Shown in pieces: positions 1 through 8,688 of a DNA stretch of 64,000 nucleotides. Numbering within the stretch: position 1 is the stretch's first letter; each line of letters starts with the position of its first letter. The notes below the pieces were generated by a model. It saw only the letters and a list, made by a program, of their open reading frames with translations. It was not told the DNA's origin and made no database searches. The DNA is from Pseudomonas graminis (lineage in GTDB: Bacteria; Pseudomonadota; Gammaproteobacteria; Pseudomonadales; Pseudomonadaceae). A program made the position numbers and the translations under genes. The DNA is taken from positions 62,001-126,000 of the forward strand of contig NZ_MTSB01000013.1 of NCBI RefSeq assembly GCF_002093745.1, read 5' to 3'.

Positions 1-204
1 CTCAGAGGCATCGGCAAGCTCATAACGAGATCTAGGAATCCAGTGGTTGAAAATGGTGAAAAATGTTTTATGGATTGCCGAGATGTGCCCTAGGTGTCGG
101 AACGCAGCATAGTTTTGCGTTGGAACTTTGAAGTACCTAACTAAGCCCAAGCTTTTAGCTGTAGCAGTCGGCTTGTCTTAGTAAACCCACGACATCAAAC
201 CTAA
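1..204. other. window edge, no gene recognised
   Basis: AT-richer sequence between the window edge and the end of the hydroxyacid dehydrogenase gene. I see no convincing reading frame, RNA gene or terminator hairpin here. Confidence 0.4.
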
Positions 205-1143
205 TCAATAACCAAGCGTGTAACTGACACCCAAGGGTATATCGCCGGTTTTACGATACTGAAGTATATTACGCGCGACTATTAACGAAGCGGTCTTAGT
301 GTTGGTTGTCGCTGCGCAGTGAGGTAGAACTGAAACCTTGGTGTGGAGCCACTGCCACGCATCTGCGGGTAGCGGCTCGATATTGAACACATCTAGCACC
401 GCATGCCCCAGGTGTCCGCTGTCCAGTGCGCTTTTCAAGGCGTTCTCATCAAAAATGGCCCCGCGACCAAAGTTGATCACGCTGGCACCGACTGGTAACC
501 GCGCGAGCTGGTGGGCGTCCATCAACCCCGTAGTCTGGGCAGTGAGCGGCAACAAGCAGATCAAGATATCTGTTGCTTTCAACATCTGCTGCAACCCTTC
601 CGGCCCGGAAAAACATGTAACTCCAGGGATGTCTTTGAGCAGGCGACTCCATCCTTGAACCTTGAAGCCCAAGGTAAGCAGTAGTTTTATCGAGGCTAAG
701 CCCATCTCGCCCATCCCCATGATACTAACTGTCCTCGCCTGAGCCGCAACATATGGTCGCGCAGACCATATTTGCTGCCTTTGCTGGCTAGTGTATAGCG
801 GTACGTGTCGGTGGAGATGCAGTGTCCAGGTTAGTACGGCTTCGCCCATAGCAGCGGCGAGGTGAGGGTCAACCAATCGCACAATCGTGACTGCTGCAGG
901 GTCAACGTTCGAGACTAGCTGCTCCACGCCAGCCCAGACGCTTTGGATCCAGCGCAGATTCGGAAATTTTGCTAGATCTGCGGGATCTGGGTTTGCGACG
1001 ATTGCGAAACTGCAGTCCTCAAGGTCAGTATTAGACAGTAGAGAAAAAGGCACGACACGTTCATCTGGCATGGCGCGTACCAGCGGGCCGATCCAGTGAT
1101 CTACCTGCTCAGGCGCTGCGATGAAAGGAATGACATGTTTCAT
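205..1143 (-). CDS. D-2-hydroxyacid dehydrogenase, GhrA-like (glyoxylate/hydroxypyruvate reductase)
   Basis: Predicted cytoplasmic NAD(P)H-dependent 2-hydroxyacid dehydrogenase of 312 aa, the usual length for GhrA-type enzymes, which reduce glyoxylate, hydroxypyruvate or similar 2-keto acids. Seen: a dinucleotide-binding glycine motif (IMGMGEMG, about residue 140), the Arg of NFGRGA, the Glu in VFNIEPLP and the His in VLPHCAAT, which match the family's Arg-Glu-His catalytic triad. The start ATG overlaps the stop of the upstream VOC gene (ATGA), so the two are translationally coupled. The divergent LysR gene at 1650 is the likely regulator. The actual substrate cannot be read from sequence. 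Confidence 0.85.
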   Translation of the reverse strand: MKHVIPFIAAPEQVDHWIGPLVRAMPDERVVPFSLLSNTDLEDCSFAIVANPDPADLAKFPNLRWIQSVWAGVEQLVSNVDPAAVTIVRLVDPHLAAAMGEAVLTWTLHLHRHVPLYTSQQRQQIWSARPYVAAQARTVSIMGMGEMGLASIKLLLTLGFKVQGWSRLLKDIPGVTCFSGPEGLQQMLKATDILICLLPLTAQTTGLMDAHQLARLPVGASVINFGRGAIFDENALKSALDSGHLGHAVLDVFNIEPLPADAWQWLHTKVSVLPHCAATTNTKTASLIVARNILQYRKTGDIPLGVSYTLGY

Positions 1144-1553
1144 ATAGCATATACCTGGTCGGCGTCATCAAAGCCCTTGATCTCGATGGCGTTTCCGGAG
1201 GGATCCTTTATAAACAGTGTGGCCTGCTCTCCAGGTTCACCTTCGAAGCGAGTCGTGGGTTCCAACATGAACTCCGTGCCATGGTCTCTAAGTCGCTGAA
1301 CAACCGACCGCCAGCCCGCCATAGGTAGGATGACACCAAAATGCGGCATCGGTACCTGGTGGGAACCGACCAGACCTGTGTTTTCTGTTGCAAACGGCTT
1401 ACCTAAGTGAAGGGAAATCTGATGCCCGTATAAATCGAAGTCGATCCATGTTTCCGCACTTCGCCCCTCCCGGCATCCCAGCGCCGTAGAATAAAACTCT
1501 CGCGCCGCAGCTAAATCAGAGACGTGGTAAGCCAAATGGAATAGCGATCTCAT
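1140..1553 (-). CDS. VOC-family (glyoxalase/bleomycin-resistance/dioxygenase fold) protein
   Basis: A 137 aa single-domain protein of the vicinal-oxygen-chelate superfamily. Two beta-alpha-beta-beta-beta modules are visible: the first starts at FHLAYHVSDL near the N-terminus, the second at MPHFGVIL around residue 73. It ends with the typical DPSGNAIEI segment, whose Glu is the usual last metal ligand; His in HLAYH and PHF are the other candidates. It is the first gene of a two-gene unit with the GhrA-like dehydrogenase (4-base overlap), which suggests a shared small 2-oxo or hydroxy-acid substrate. Family is clear, reaction is not. Confidence 0.8.
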   Translation of the reverse strand: MRSLFHLAYHVSDLAAAREFYSTALGCREGRSAETWIDFDLYGHQISLHLGKPFATENTGLVGSHQVPMPHFGVILPMAGWRSVVQRLRDHGTEFMLEPTTRFEGEPGEQATLFIKDPSGNAIEIKGFDDADQVYAI

Positions 1554-1649
1554 GGGAGCTTCCTCTAGTTTCGTTCGTTGACGCGAATGTATCGGGGAAG
1601 CAGCGAAAGTGATAACTTGTAATTATTGAGGTGAGCATTAGGAAAACTT

Positions 1650-2510
1650 TTGGATAGCCGTTATCTTGCGAGCTTGATCAAGGTGGTAGAGAAAGGCTCG
1701 ATTGCAGAAGCAGCCAGGCTGGAGCACCTGACGGCGGCGGCCGTCAGTCAGCGAATACAGACCCTCGAACGCACCCTTGGAATTGCTTTGTTGATCCGTA
1801 CGGGTCACTCGGTAAAGGCATCGGAGGCATGCTTGGCATTGTTGCCACGTGCACGGCATATCGTGCAATCAATGGCATTGCTGGCAAACGACGCAGATTC
1901 CAGCGGACTTTTAGGCCCCCTGAGGGTCGGAACGATTTCAACCGCCTTGACTGGTTTGCTACCTTCTGTGCTGCGCCAGCTAGTCATCACGGCACCACAG
2001 GCCAAGCCATTGATACTGCCCGGTACTTCGCGGGAGCTTTATGCTGCTCTGTTGAATGACGAACTGGACGCAATCATTGTGGTCGCACCGCCTTTTGAAC
2101 TGCATGCCTCGCTTAGGCGCGTCGATTTGCGCAAGGAACCCTTAGTGCTGTTGACCAACGCTAAACCGCACTTGTCGATAAGAAATGTCCTGCAAACAGA
2201 GCCATACATTCGATATGACCCAAACGCGTGGGGGGGACGCTTCGCAGAGCACTATCTCAAAGATCAAGCCATTGAGACTCGGCCTTTGTTTGATCTGGAC
2301 GGGCTTGAGGCTATTGCGAGCCTGGTTTCGGACGGGTTGGGGGTTAGTCTTGTCCCCTACTGGACGGGGTTGGAGAGCATAACAAAAGACTGTTTCACTA
2401 CCGTGATTGACGACAGTGCCTATGAGCGCGAGTTAGTCATGCTGTATAGGCATAACACCGGCCGCCCCAAGTTGGTTGCCATCCTGCAGTCAGCGTTGCA
2501 AGGCGCTTAG
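1650..2510 (+). CDS. LysR-family transcriptional regulator
   Basis: A 286 aa LysR regulator. The N-terminal winged helix-turn-helix covers about residues 2-60 (motif GSIAEAARLEHLTAAAVSQRIQ), followed by a linker helix and a periplasmic-binding-type effector domain. It starts with TTG: this is the codon that places the HTH at the N-terminus and it has AGGA about 7 bases upstream; an upstream GTG at 1631 is out of frame. It is divergent from the VOC/dehydrogenase pair with a gap of about 95 bases, the classical arrangement for a LysR protein controlling its neighbours. Effector unknown. Confidence 0.85.
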   Translation: MDSRYLASLIKVVEKGSIAEAARLEHLTAAAVSQRIQTLERTLGIALLIRTGHSVKASEACLALLPRARHIVQSMALLANDADSSGLLGPLRVGTISTALTGLLPSVLRQLVITAPQAKPLILPGTSRELYAALLNDELDAIIVVAPPFELHASLRRVDLRKEPLVLLTNAKPHLSIRNVLQTEPYIRYDPNAWGGRFAEHYLKDQAIETRPLFDLDGLEAIASLVSDGLGVSLVPYWTGLESITKDCFTTVIDDSAYERELVMLYRHNTGRPKLVAILQSALQGA

Positions 2511-2715
2511 GCTCTGTAAAAAATGATGCTGCACACCGCAAGGTGCGAGCTAGCGAGACCATGGCTCAAAGGTGACTTCACTGAACTCTTGCGATGGGAT
2601 ACCCTTCCGAGATGACCAAGGTTGTGCCTCAGAAGCCACCGAGTTTTTCCAATCGACCTCAAGGCTCAAGTGCCCGAACAGTCGAGCTAGCGACACCAAA
2701 AACAGAGAGGCGCAC

Positions 2716-3624
2716 TTGGACTACCTAGCAGCACTGACCGCTTTCGTAGAGTCTGCCAATGGGAATAGCTTCTCCAAAGCAGCAGAGCGTTTGGGGATAA
2801 AAGCTTCTACGGTGTCGCGTTACATCAAAGATTTAGAGCAAGATCTTGGCATTGCACTTTTCAATCGATCAACACGAAAACTTGTATTGACGGAGGGTGG
2901 GCAAACGTTCTTGTACCATGCCCAAAAAGTTCTCTTTGAATTGTCAGAAGCCAGGGCGGCAACGTCCGCTCTCAACCAAAATCCCCGAGGGAGATTGAAG
3001 GTTAGTCTTCCGCCTGCTTTTGCGCGTCATCATATACTCCCTGTAGTGGGCGAGTTTATGGAGCGTTACCCAGACATCACGCTAGATCTATGCATTGAGG
3101 ATTCACAAGTCGATTTGATCGCCACTGGAATCGATCTTGCGATTCGCATTGGCAGGTTAGCCAACTCCAATCTCAAGGCGAGAAAGCTGGCAGAGGTAAA
3201 GACTTTCCTATGTGTGAGTCCAGAATTTGCCACTCGTTATCCTCAACCGGATTCCCCTGATCAACTGCCCGTCGACATGATGATCATTGGACGCCAGTGC
3301 CCGGAGGCGTTGATATGGGCCAACGACAACGAGCAGGTTTCGTTGCCCATTGGTGCTGTACTTTGGATAAATGACCTCGACGCTCAGCTAATCGCGGTGA
3401 GCAGCGGGTTGGGAATGGCATTGCTCCCAGATTGGCTTGCCAGCGCCAGTTTGCGCGATGGTCGACTGGTGCGTTGGCTGCCTGATTGGGAGGTCAAGGC
3501 CTCACATGAATCTGGCGCCATCTGGTTTGTATATCCGCCGAAGCGAATCGTTTCTTCGAAGGTGCGATGCTTCATTGATTTCATTGCTGAGCGCGTGGTT
3601 GACCCGCCCACGTGGCAGCGATAA
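2716..3624 (+). CDS. LysR-family transcriptional regulator
   Basis: A LysR regulator of 302 aa if it starts at the TTG at 2716, which follows a strong GAGG with 5-6 base spacing and begins right at the HTH domain (DYLAALTAFVESANGNSFSKAAERL). The open frame extends 48 codons further upstream to 2572, but that part is not domain-like. HTH residues about 3-60; substrate-binding domain about 90-295, with an intact C-terminus. It resembles the CrgA/DsdC-type group whose HTH reads KASTVSRYIKDLEQ. It is convergent with the cupin gene at 3659 and separated by 34 bases, so its target is not obvious; it may act elsewhere. Confidence 0.85.
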   Translation: MDYLAALTAFVESANGNSFSKAAERLGIKASTVSRYIKDLEQDLGIALFNRSTRKLVLTEGGQTFLYHAQKVLFELSEARAATSALNQNPRGRLKVSLPPAFARHHILPVVGEFMERYPDITLDLCIEDSQVDLIATGIDLAIRIGRLANSNLKARKLAEVKTFLCVSPEFATRYPQPDSPDQLPVDMMIIGRQCPEALIWANDNEQVSLPIGAVLWINDLDAQLIAVSSGLGMALLPDWLASASLRDGRLVRWLPDWEVKASHESGAIWFVYPPKRIVSSKVRCFIDFIAERVVDPPTWQR

Positions 3625-3658
3625 TTCCCGGTATGAGCCAGTCATACCGGGAGTCCAT

Positions 3659-4600
3659 TTAGCTGAACCTAATATCGAGTGATCGCAGATATGTCTGTAG
3701 ACCTGCATCCTGAATCGGGATCAGAAATGCTTCGCGATCCGACTCGTTGAAGTGAGCATGCCAGTAGCCAGGCGGTGTAACGAACGCAAGCCCTGGTGTC
3801 CAATCTACGCGTTTTGGATTGCGAATATGGCCATTTTCGTCCAGTTCAGTACCCACGAGCGAATAGCATCCAGTTGGGCAATCAATGATGAAGTCCAGGG
3901 CGATGGATTGGTGCCGGTGGGGTTTTTGGATTGAGCCGGCTGGGAGGATGCCGTACATAGCCCACAGCACATGGGTCACTGTGCGTGTCTGAGGGAAGTG
4001 ACTGTTACCCAGCAGAACGCTGATGCGGCTGCGATCCTGTGCACGTGGATCATCAGCGGCTTCACGAAGCTTTGCAGATGCGACAGCCGCAGGGTAGAGA
4101 GTCGGGGTGAAGCGGTCTTCACTTCTGCTTACGCCTAAGTAGCGAAGAAGAGGCTCATCATGTACCCAGTAGAATCGTGCGTCCGCCGATGCCTTGAGAA
4201 TTGTGCTGTTCATCCCTGGCAGGGCGATAAAACAACCTTTCGTCCATTCAAATGCTGTTTCACCGTACGCAAGGCTGCCGCTACCATCGATTACATACAA
4301 GACCTGTGAGGTCGCGTTGGGCGCCAATGTGACGTCATCGCCAGCGTTCAGTCGAATAAAACTAGCGCAAAGACCTGGGCCGGTTGCGGGGCCTTCACAC
4401 TCTAGTTTTTCGCTCAAATCGAGAGCAACTGTTCGAGATGTGCCCGAATCATAGAGCGAAGCAGGGAAAATCTGGTACGGGATGCGGGTGATCAAGTTTG
4501 CGCTGATCGGATTTGCCGCTTTGCTGTACTCGAAGTATTCGGCATCGATCTCATGTGGAGATACTTCCAGATTTGAATGCGGTTGAATTGCACTGTTCAT
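3659..4600 (-). CDS. double-cupin protein, gentisate-dioxygenase-like
   Basis: A 313 aa protein with two cupin-like domains: the first about residues 60-135 (ending in GCFIALPGMNSTIL), the second about 190-310, holding PHRHQSIALDF and a later H in GYWHAHF. Those histidines fit a metal site in the second barrel; the first barrel has no clear metal ligands. The architecture resembles gentisate 1,2-dioxygenase-type bicupins, but they may be sensors or other oxygenases. I chose ATG 4600 (MNSAIQP) over the in-frame ATG at 4657 because the extra 19 residues look non-native; the ribosome site is weak either way. Monocistronic, convergent with a LysR gene and next to an IS66 remnant. Confidence 0.65.
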   Translation of the reverse strand: MNSAIQPHSNLEVSPHEIDAEYFEYSKAANPISANLITRIPYQIFPASLYDSGTSRTVALDLSEKLECEGPATGPGLCASFIRLNAGDDVTLAPNATSQVLYVIDGSGSLAYGETAFEWTKGCFIALPGMNSTILKASADARFYWVHDEPLLRYLGVSRSEDRFTPTLYPAAVASAKLREAADDPRAQDRSRISVLLGNSHFPQTRTVTHVLWAMYGILPAGSIQKPHRHQSIALDFIIDCPTGCYSLVGTELDENGHIRNPKRVDWTPGLAFVTPPGYWHAHFNESDREAFLIPIQDAGLQTYLRSLDIRFS

Positions 4601-4793
4601 AATGTGGTCTCGTTTTGGGGTCTCATCATCAGCACGCTGCAGGAGCCAGCACGCCACGGTGGATTCAATATACGAGTCTGGTACGGCGCCATGAAGAACC
4701 GAACCGGCACATCACTTGTGTGTAAAGGGGTGTTTACCTCAGTAATGAAGTAGACGATGCGCTAGAAATGGCTGAGCAAACAGAGGTATGACA

Positions 4794-5333
4794 AGACATG
4801 CACGCCGAAAGTTCTTCGACTTGCACGCGACCAACAAGAGCCAGATCGCCGGAAAAGCGCTGCACTACATCGCGGCCTTGTATGAAGTTGAACGAGAGGC
4901 ACGCGAGCTGGAACCCCGTGATCGGCAGCGAATACGGCGAGAAAAAGCAGCGCCAATCATTGAGGCACTTCATGCCTGGATGATTGCCCAGAAACAGCTT
5001 GTGCCTGAAGGATCGGCCATCGCCAAAGCCCTGGATTACAGCCTCAGACGCTGGATACCGCTGACGCGTTATCTCGATGACGGGGCCGTCCCCATTGACA
5101 ATAATTGGTGCGAGAACCAAATCCGGCCGTGGGCACTTGGGCGCTCGAACTGGTTGTTTGCGGGCTCGTTACGCAGCGGAAAACGTGCGGCTGCGATCAT
5201 GAGTTTGATCCAGTCGGCGCGGCTCAACGGGCATGATCCGTATGCTTACCTGAAAGACGTTTTGATGCGTTTACCGACGCAGCGGGCGAGTGAAATTACC
5301 GAGTTGCTGCCTCATAAGTGGGTATCAATTTAG
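4794..5333 (+). mobile_element. IS66-family transposase (TnpC) C-terminal remnant
   Basis: Only the last about 180 codons of an IS66 TnpC transposase survive. The similarity begins abruptly at HARRKFFDLHATNK, which in full proteins lies after the second catalytic Asp. The segment with the catalytic Glu (NNWCENQIRPWALGRSNWLF) and the C-terminal tail ending in ELLPHKWVSI are intact. The N-terminal two thirds, the first two catalytic Asp residues and the accessory genes tnpA/tnpB are missing, so it cannot transpose. Its end lies only about 80 bases before the asparaginase pseudogene; the left breakpoint is near 4794. Confidence 0.85.
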
Positions 5334-5412
5334 CCAGGGTGGCTGGATTAGCTTGAGGCATCACAATGATGCTCTACTGACCGGCATTATTTACTCGCTT
5401 CAGGATCCTGTG

Positions 5413-6423
5413 ATGCCATCACCTGCCCATACTCCGATTATCGTAGCAACGCGGAATACTTATGTGGAACGCATCCACTGGGGATCACTCGCCGTGGTGG
5501 ATGCCACAGGCGCATCAGTTGTGCATGTCGGAGCCCCTGACACCTACGTATTTTCGCGCTCGACATTGAAGCCTTTTCAGGCGGTACCACTGGTAAGGGA
5601 TGGGGGGCACCATCACTTTGGATTCTCTGCGGCAGAGCTAGCCATTACCTGTGGCAGTCACTCGGGCGAAGATTTTCACGTGATAGCAATCACCCGGCTG
5701 CTTGAAAAAATTTCCAAGTCAGAAGCTGACCTGCGTTGCGGATGCCATCTACCGATCCAATACGGTGAACACAACCTTCCACCGCTTGGGAGCACGTTCG
5801 ATCAGAGACATAACAACTGCTCAGGTAAACATGCGGGATTTCTAGGTTACTGTTCTTTACATGGACATAACCAAAATTACCTTGATCCGGATCACCCTCT
5901 CCAAGTAGATATCCGTCAAGGCATTGCGAGGCTGGCAAACCTCCCGTCAAACCAGCTTTGGTCTGGAATAGACGGTTGCAGTGCTCCAAACTAGGGCATG
6001 TCTTTGTCGCGCCTTGCGTTGCTCTGGGCGCGTCTTGCCACTGGCGAGTCGGGCATCGATAGTGATCACGATAATGCATTGTCTTCGATTGCTTCCGCGA
6101 TGGCTTCCCACCCCGAGATGGTGTCAGGTACGGGTCGTTGTGATCAGGCCATAGCGCTAGCATCTAACGGCGATTGCATTGCTAAGGTCGGCGCAGATGG
6201 TGTCTACACGGTTGGGATTCGTAGTCGCGGCCTGGGTAAAGCTATTAAAATTGCAGACGGAAGCCTAGGGCCGCTTTACACGACTGCTGTCAGCGTACTA
6301 CTACAGCTGGGCTTGATTCGCGAACATGAGCTTCTAAAGCCATGGATTGATCCAGCTGTGAGGAGCATTGCGGGTGAGTGCGTAGGTCAATTGCAGACAA
6401 GATTGAAGCTAGCCAAGCTCTGA
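5413..6423 (+). pseudogene. L-asparaginase (Asparaginase_II/ReAV type) interrupted by an in-frame TAG
   Basis: The frame from ATG 5413 (AGGA about 7 bases upstream) encodes a 336-codon protein of the Rhizobium etli-type asparaginase family, which hydrolyses asparagine to aspartate and ammonia. Conserved parts are visible: FSRSTLKPFQ, CGSHSGEDFH, RCGCHLP, NNCSGKHAGFLG and DGCSAPN in the first part, MASHPEMVSGTGRCDQA and IKIADGS in the second. Codon 194 (5992-5994) is TAG, directly after CSAPN. Both halves are in the same frame, so this is a single nonsense change (an aromatic residue such as Tyr is usual here), not a frameshift. ATG 5998, two codons later, could allow re-initiation, but two separate halves are unlikely to work. 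A sequencing error is possible. Confidence 0.85.
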
Positions 6424-6490
6424 GATCGGCCACACGATCCCGATAACCAAGCTGCTCCACGGTATGCTCGTTACAAAGCCGCAAGGTGGG

Positions 6491-6506
6491 TTCGCCAGAC
6501 GCTTAC
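6491..6506 (+). repeat. IS66-end-like motif, copy 1
   Basis: The sequence TTCGCCAGACGCTTAC, preceded by AAGGTGGG, looks like the right terminal inverted repeat of an IS66 element, whose ends begin GTAA and so finish in TTAC. No transposase gene is attached. Similar motifs lie at 6543 and 7716. Confidence 0.45.
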
Positions 6507-6542
6507 CGACTTCGAGTGTAGGATGGGCGGCGGATAGATAAC

Positions 6543-6558
6543 TTCGCCGGACGGTTAC
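6543..6558 (+). repeat. IS66-end-like motif, copy 2
   Basis: TTCGCCGGACGGTTAC, two mismatches from copy 1 and in the same orientation 52 bases further on. Probably a nested or duplicated IS66 end in a decayed intergenic region. Confidence 0.4.
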
Positions 6559-6645
6559 GGATCAGCGGCAAAGCGTCGTGATTTTTGGATAAGTCAAATG
6601 GGCTCTATAGCAAGATGGCATGCTTAGACCGTTACGATTATTTGG

Positions 6646-7557
6646 CTAGCCATCGCCTTTGAGCGAAAATTTACCTTGCATGATAGTCACGCATTCGCCG
6701 GAGATTCTGACCTCTTCCGCACTATCGTAGGTGTACCGCACATTGATAACGCTCGGCCTTCCTACACTTACTCCTTGCATCACACGAGCTGTCATTGTCT
6801 TCTTTGAGTACAACCTCGCGAGTAGCGCAACGGCTGCAGCTGTTGCGCTACCAGTTCCAGGATCTTCGGTCATACGATTAGTGAAGGTACGAGCCTCCAG
6901 ATTGACATCAGCGGTGTCATGCAAGCCCCCCGAGACTTTCGTGTACGCGTAAATCGAGGTAGCTCCACTGACAGGTACCGTAAGCTTGTACTCCGTTAGA
7001 TTCGGGACGCATTGTCTTAACGCTTCCTGACTCTTTAGCTCGACAATAATGAATGGTAAACCCACGGATGCAACCTGGGGTGCATGAGTGGCGACCTCTA
7101 TTTCGTCAGCACTCAAAGACAGGCACGCTGCTATCTGCTTTAGCTCGACTGTTGCAAGCCTAGATAGCTGCTCTGGCGCAACCAACTCAGCTCCAATAGG
7201 CTTGCCTGCTTCAAAGAGAATCCGTATGCGAACCAGGCCCGCAGCCTCTTCGAAAATCATGGTTTTAGGTGGCAAGCTCCCAGCGTTATACATCTCCATA
7301 GCAAGGACGTACGCAGTTCCGATGTTGGGGTGCCCGGCGAAAGGAAATTCCTTTGAAGGAGAAAAGATTCGTACCCATGCTGAGTTTTCAGGATTTTTCG
7401 GCGGCAATAAAAAAGTAGTTTCGCTGTACCCGAATTCAGCTGCAATACGTTGCATTTGCTCGCTCGAAAGACTATCAGCATCCAACACCACAGCCACTGG
7501 ATTGCCCTGAAACGCTAAGGATGAGAAGACATCCGCAGTTACGTATCGACGTTCCAT
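6646..7557 (-). CDS. PhzF-family isomerase-like protein
   Basis: A 303 aa protein of the PhzF/diaminopimelate-epimerase-fold family, normal in length. Seen: the N-terminal YVTADVFSSLAFQGNPVAVV, the catalytic-type Glu in GYSETTFLLP (about residue 46), FPFAGHPNIGTA, and the second-half counterpart TEDPGTGSATAAAVALLA. The two-fold repeated arrangement gives a cleft with the conserved Glu. Members include the phenazine isomerase PhzF and many of unknown substrate; there is no phenazine cluster here, so the role is open. It stands alone between IS-like debris on both sides, with the ATG directly upstream of YVTADVF. Confidence 0.8.
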   Translation of the reverse strand: MERRYVTADVFSSLAFQGNPVAVVLDADSLSSEQMQRIAAEFGYSETTFLLPPKNPENSAWVRIFSPSKEFPFAGHPNIGTAYVLAMEMYNAGSLPPKTMIFEEAAGLVRIRILFEAGKPIGAELVAPEQLSRLATVELKQIAACLSLSADEIEVATHAPQVASVGLPFIIVELKSQEALRQCVPNLTEYKLTVPVSGATSIYAYTKVSGGLHDTADVNLEARTFTNRMTEDPGTGSATAAAVALLARLYSKKTMTARVMQGVSVGRPSVINVRYTYDSAEEVRISGECVTIMQGKFSLKGDG

Positions 7558-7876
7558 CTGAAGATCTCGTCTTAAAATTGTTATGATACTTGGTGTTGCG
7601 CGTTAGAGAAATGCATTGAGCAGTCAGTCAGGCGCCCACTGCATCGTCCCTTATCATGTAGCCACGGCCCGAGGTACACGGTAAATGCGAGGGCTGTGGG
7701 GGTTCGTAAGATGACTTGGCCGGACGCTTACTATACTCTCGCTCCGATAGCTGCTTCAACATACCTTTTGCAGCGGCGTGTAAACGCTCAATCGAGCAAC
7801 CTCTTTTGAGGGGGCTCCACAGACTGGTCGCTAAGAGTCGAAAGCGGCCAGCTACGAAGGCAGCTTTCGGCCAATC
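7558..7876. other. intergenic, IS debris
   Basis: About 320 bases between the PhzF-like gene start and the SDR gene end. It contains the third IS66-end-like motif (7716-7731). Near 7840-7870 there is an imperfect inverted repeat (CGAAAGCGGCC / GGCAGCTTTCGGCC). No gene is recognisable. Confidence 0.4.
7716..7731 (+). repeat. IS66-end-like motif, copy 3
   Basis: TTGGCCGGACGCTTAC, one or two mismatches from the copies at 6491 and 6543 and in the same orientation, 1.2 kb further on at the other side of the PhzF-like gene. See the finding on scattered IS66 ends. Confidence 0.45.
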
Positions 7877-8617
7877 TCAGAAGGTCATACCGCCAGCGAC
7901 ATCAAGCGTGGTACCCGTTACCCAGCCTGCATCTTCCGATACGGCATACGCTACCGCTGCTGCAATGTCTTGAGGCTTGCCTACGCGACCCAGCGGGGTC
8001 TTGGCGATGAAAAACTCATCCATGCCTCGTGCAGAGTCCGCGTTTCCTTCTGTATGAACAAACCCCGGTGCTATGCCCATAACACGAATGCCCCGAGGGC
8101 CTAGCTCCATGCCCAGGGAGCGGGTCAGCGTGTTCACCGCTCCTTTTGTTGCGCAATACACGTGCACCTGCGGATAAGGACTGTGGGCCAGGCCTGAACT
8201 GATATTAACGATGACTGAGCCGGCATTCATTACCCGAGCAGCTGCTTGTGTGGTGAGCAACAGCCCGCGTACGTTTAGGTTGAAATGCTCGTCGAAACTG
8301 TCAGCACTCAACTCGTCGAGTGAGTCAGGTTTATATATGCCAGCGTTATTCACCAGAATATCCAGCCTGCCAAACGCTTGAACAGCCGAGTCGATCAAAG
8401 GCCCGATATCTGCGGGACGAGAGATGTCAGCCTTGAACGCGATGGCTTCACCGCCAGCGTCGACAATGCGCTTTACCACACGATTGGCGTCTGCGACGCT
8501 TCGTGAATAGTTGATGATAACTTTTGCACCGTCTGCCGCCAGCCGCTCGGCAATACCTGCACCGATGCCTTTTGAAGATCCTGTCACGATGGCAACTTTC
8601 CCTTCTAACTTACCCAT
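7877..8617 (-). CDS. short-chain dehydrogenase/reductase (SDR)
   Basis: A classical SDR of 246 aa. Seen: cofactor motif TGSSKGIG near residue 12, NNAG near residue 90, the catalytic Ser in NISSGLAH and the YxxxK pair in YCATK. A basic residue after the glycine motif fits NADP(H). The start at 8617 (MGKLEGKVAIV) has a clear AGGAG nine bases upstream; the in-frame ATG at 8683 would add 22 residues without a ribosome site. A LysR gene lies divergently 71 bases away, a typical regulator pair, but that regulator is truncated. Close to FabG-like reductases; substrate unknown. Confidence 0.85.
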   Translation of the reverse strand: MGKLEGKVAIVTGSSKGIGAGIAERLAADGAKVIINYSRSVADANRVVKRIVDAGGEAIAFKADISRPADIGPLIDSAVQAFGRLDILVNNAGIYKPDSLDELSADSFDEHFNLNVRGLLLTTQAAARVMNAGSVIVNISSGLAHSPYPQVHVYCATKGAVNTLTRSLGMELGPRGIRVMGIAPGFVHTEGNADSARGMDEFFIAKTPLGRVGKPQDIAAAVAYAVSEDAGWVTGTTLDVAGGMTF

Positions 8618-8688
8618 GAATAGCGCTCCTGTGAATGTAGGCGCCATGTTAGGCTTGATCACTCCTTTTATTAATAGGCGCAATCGGC

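Noticed and set aside
4788..6508. A complete IS66 element from the transposase tail to the motif at 6491
   Set aside because: No left end, no tnpA/tnpB and two thirds of tnpC are missing. The asparaginase gene lies between, so this is debris rather than an element.
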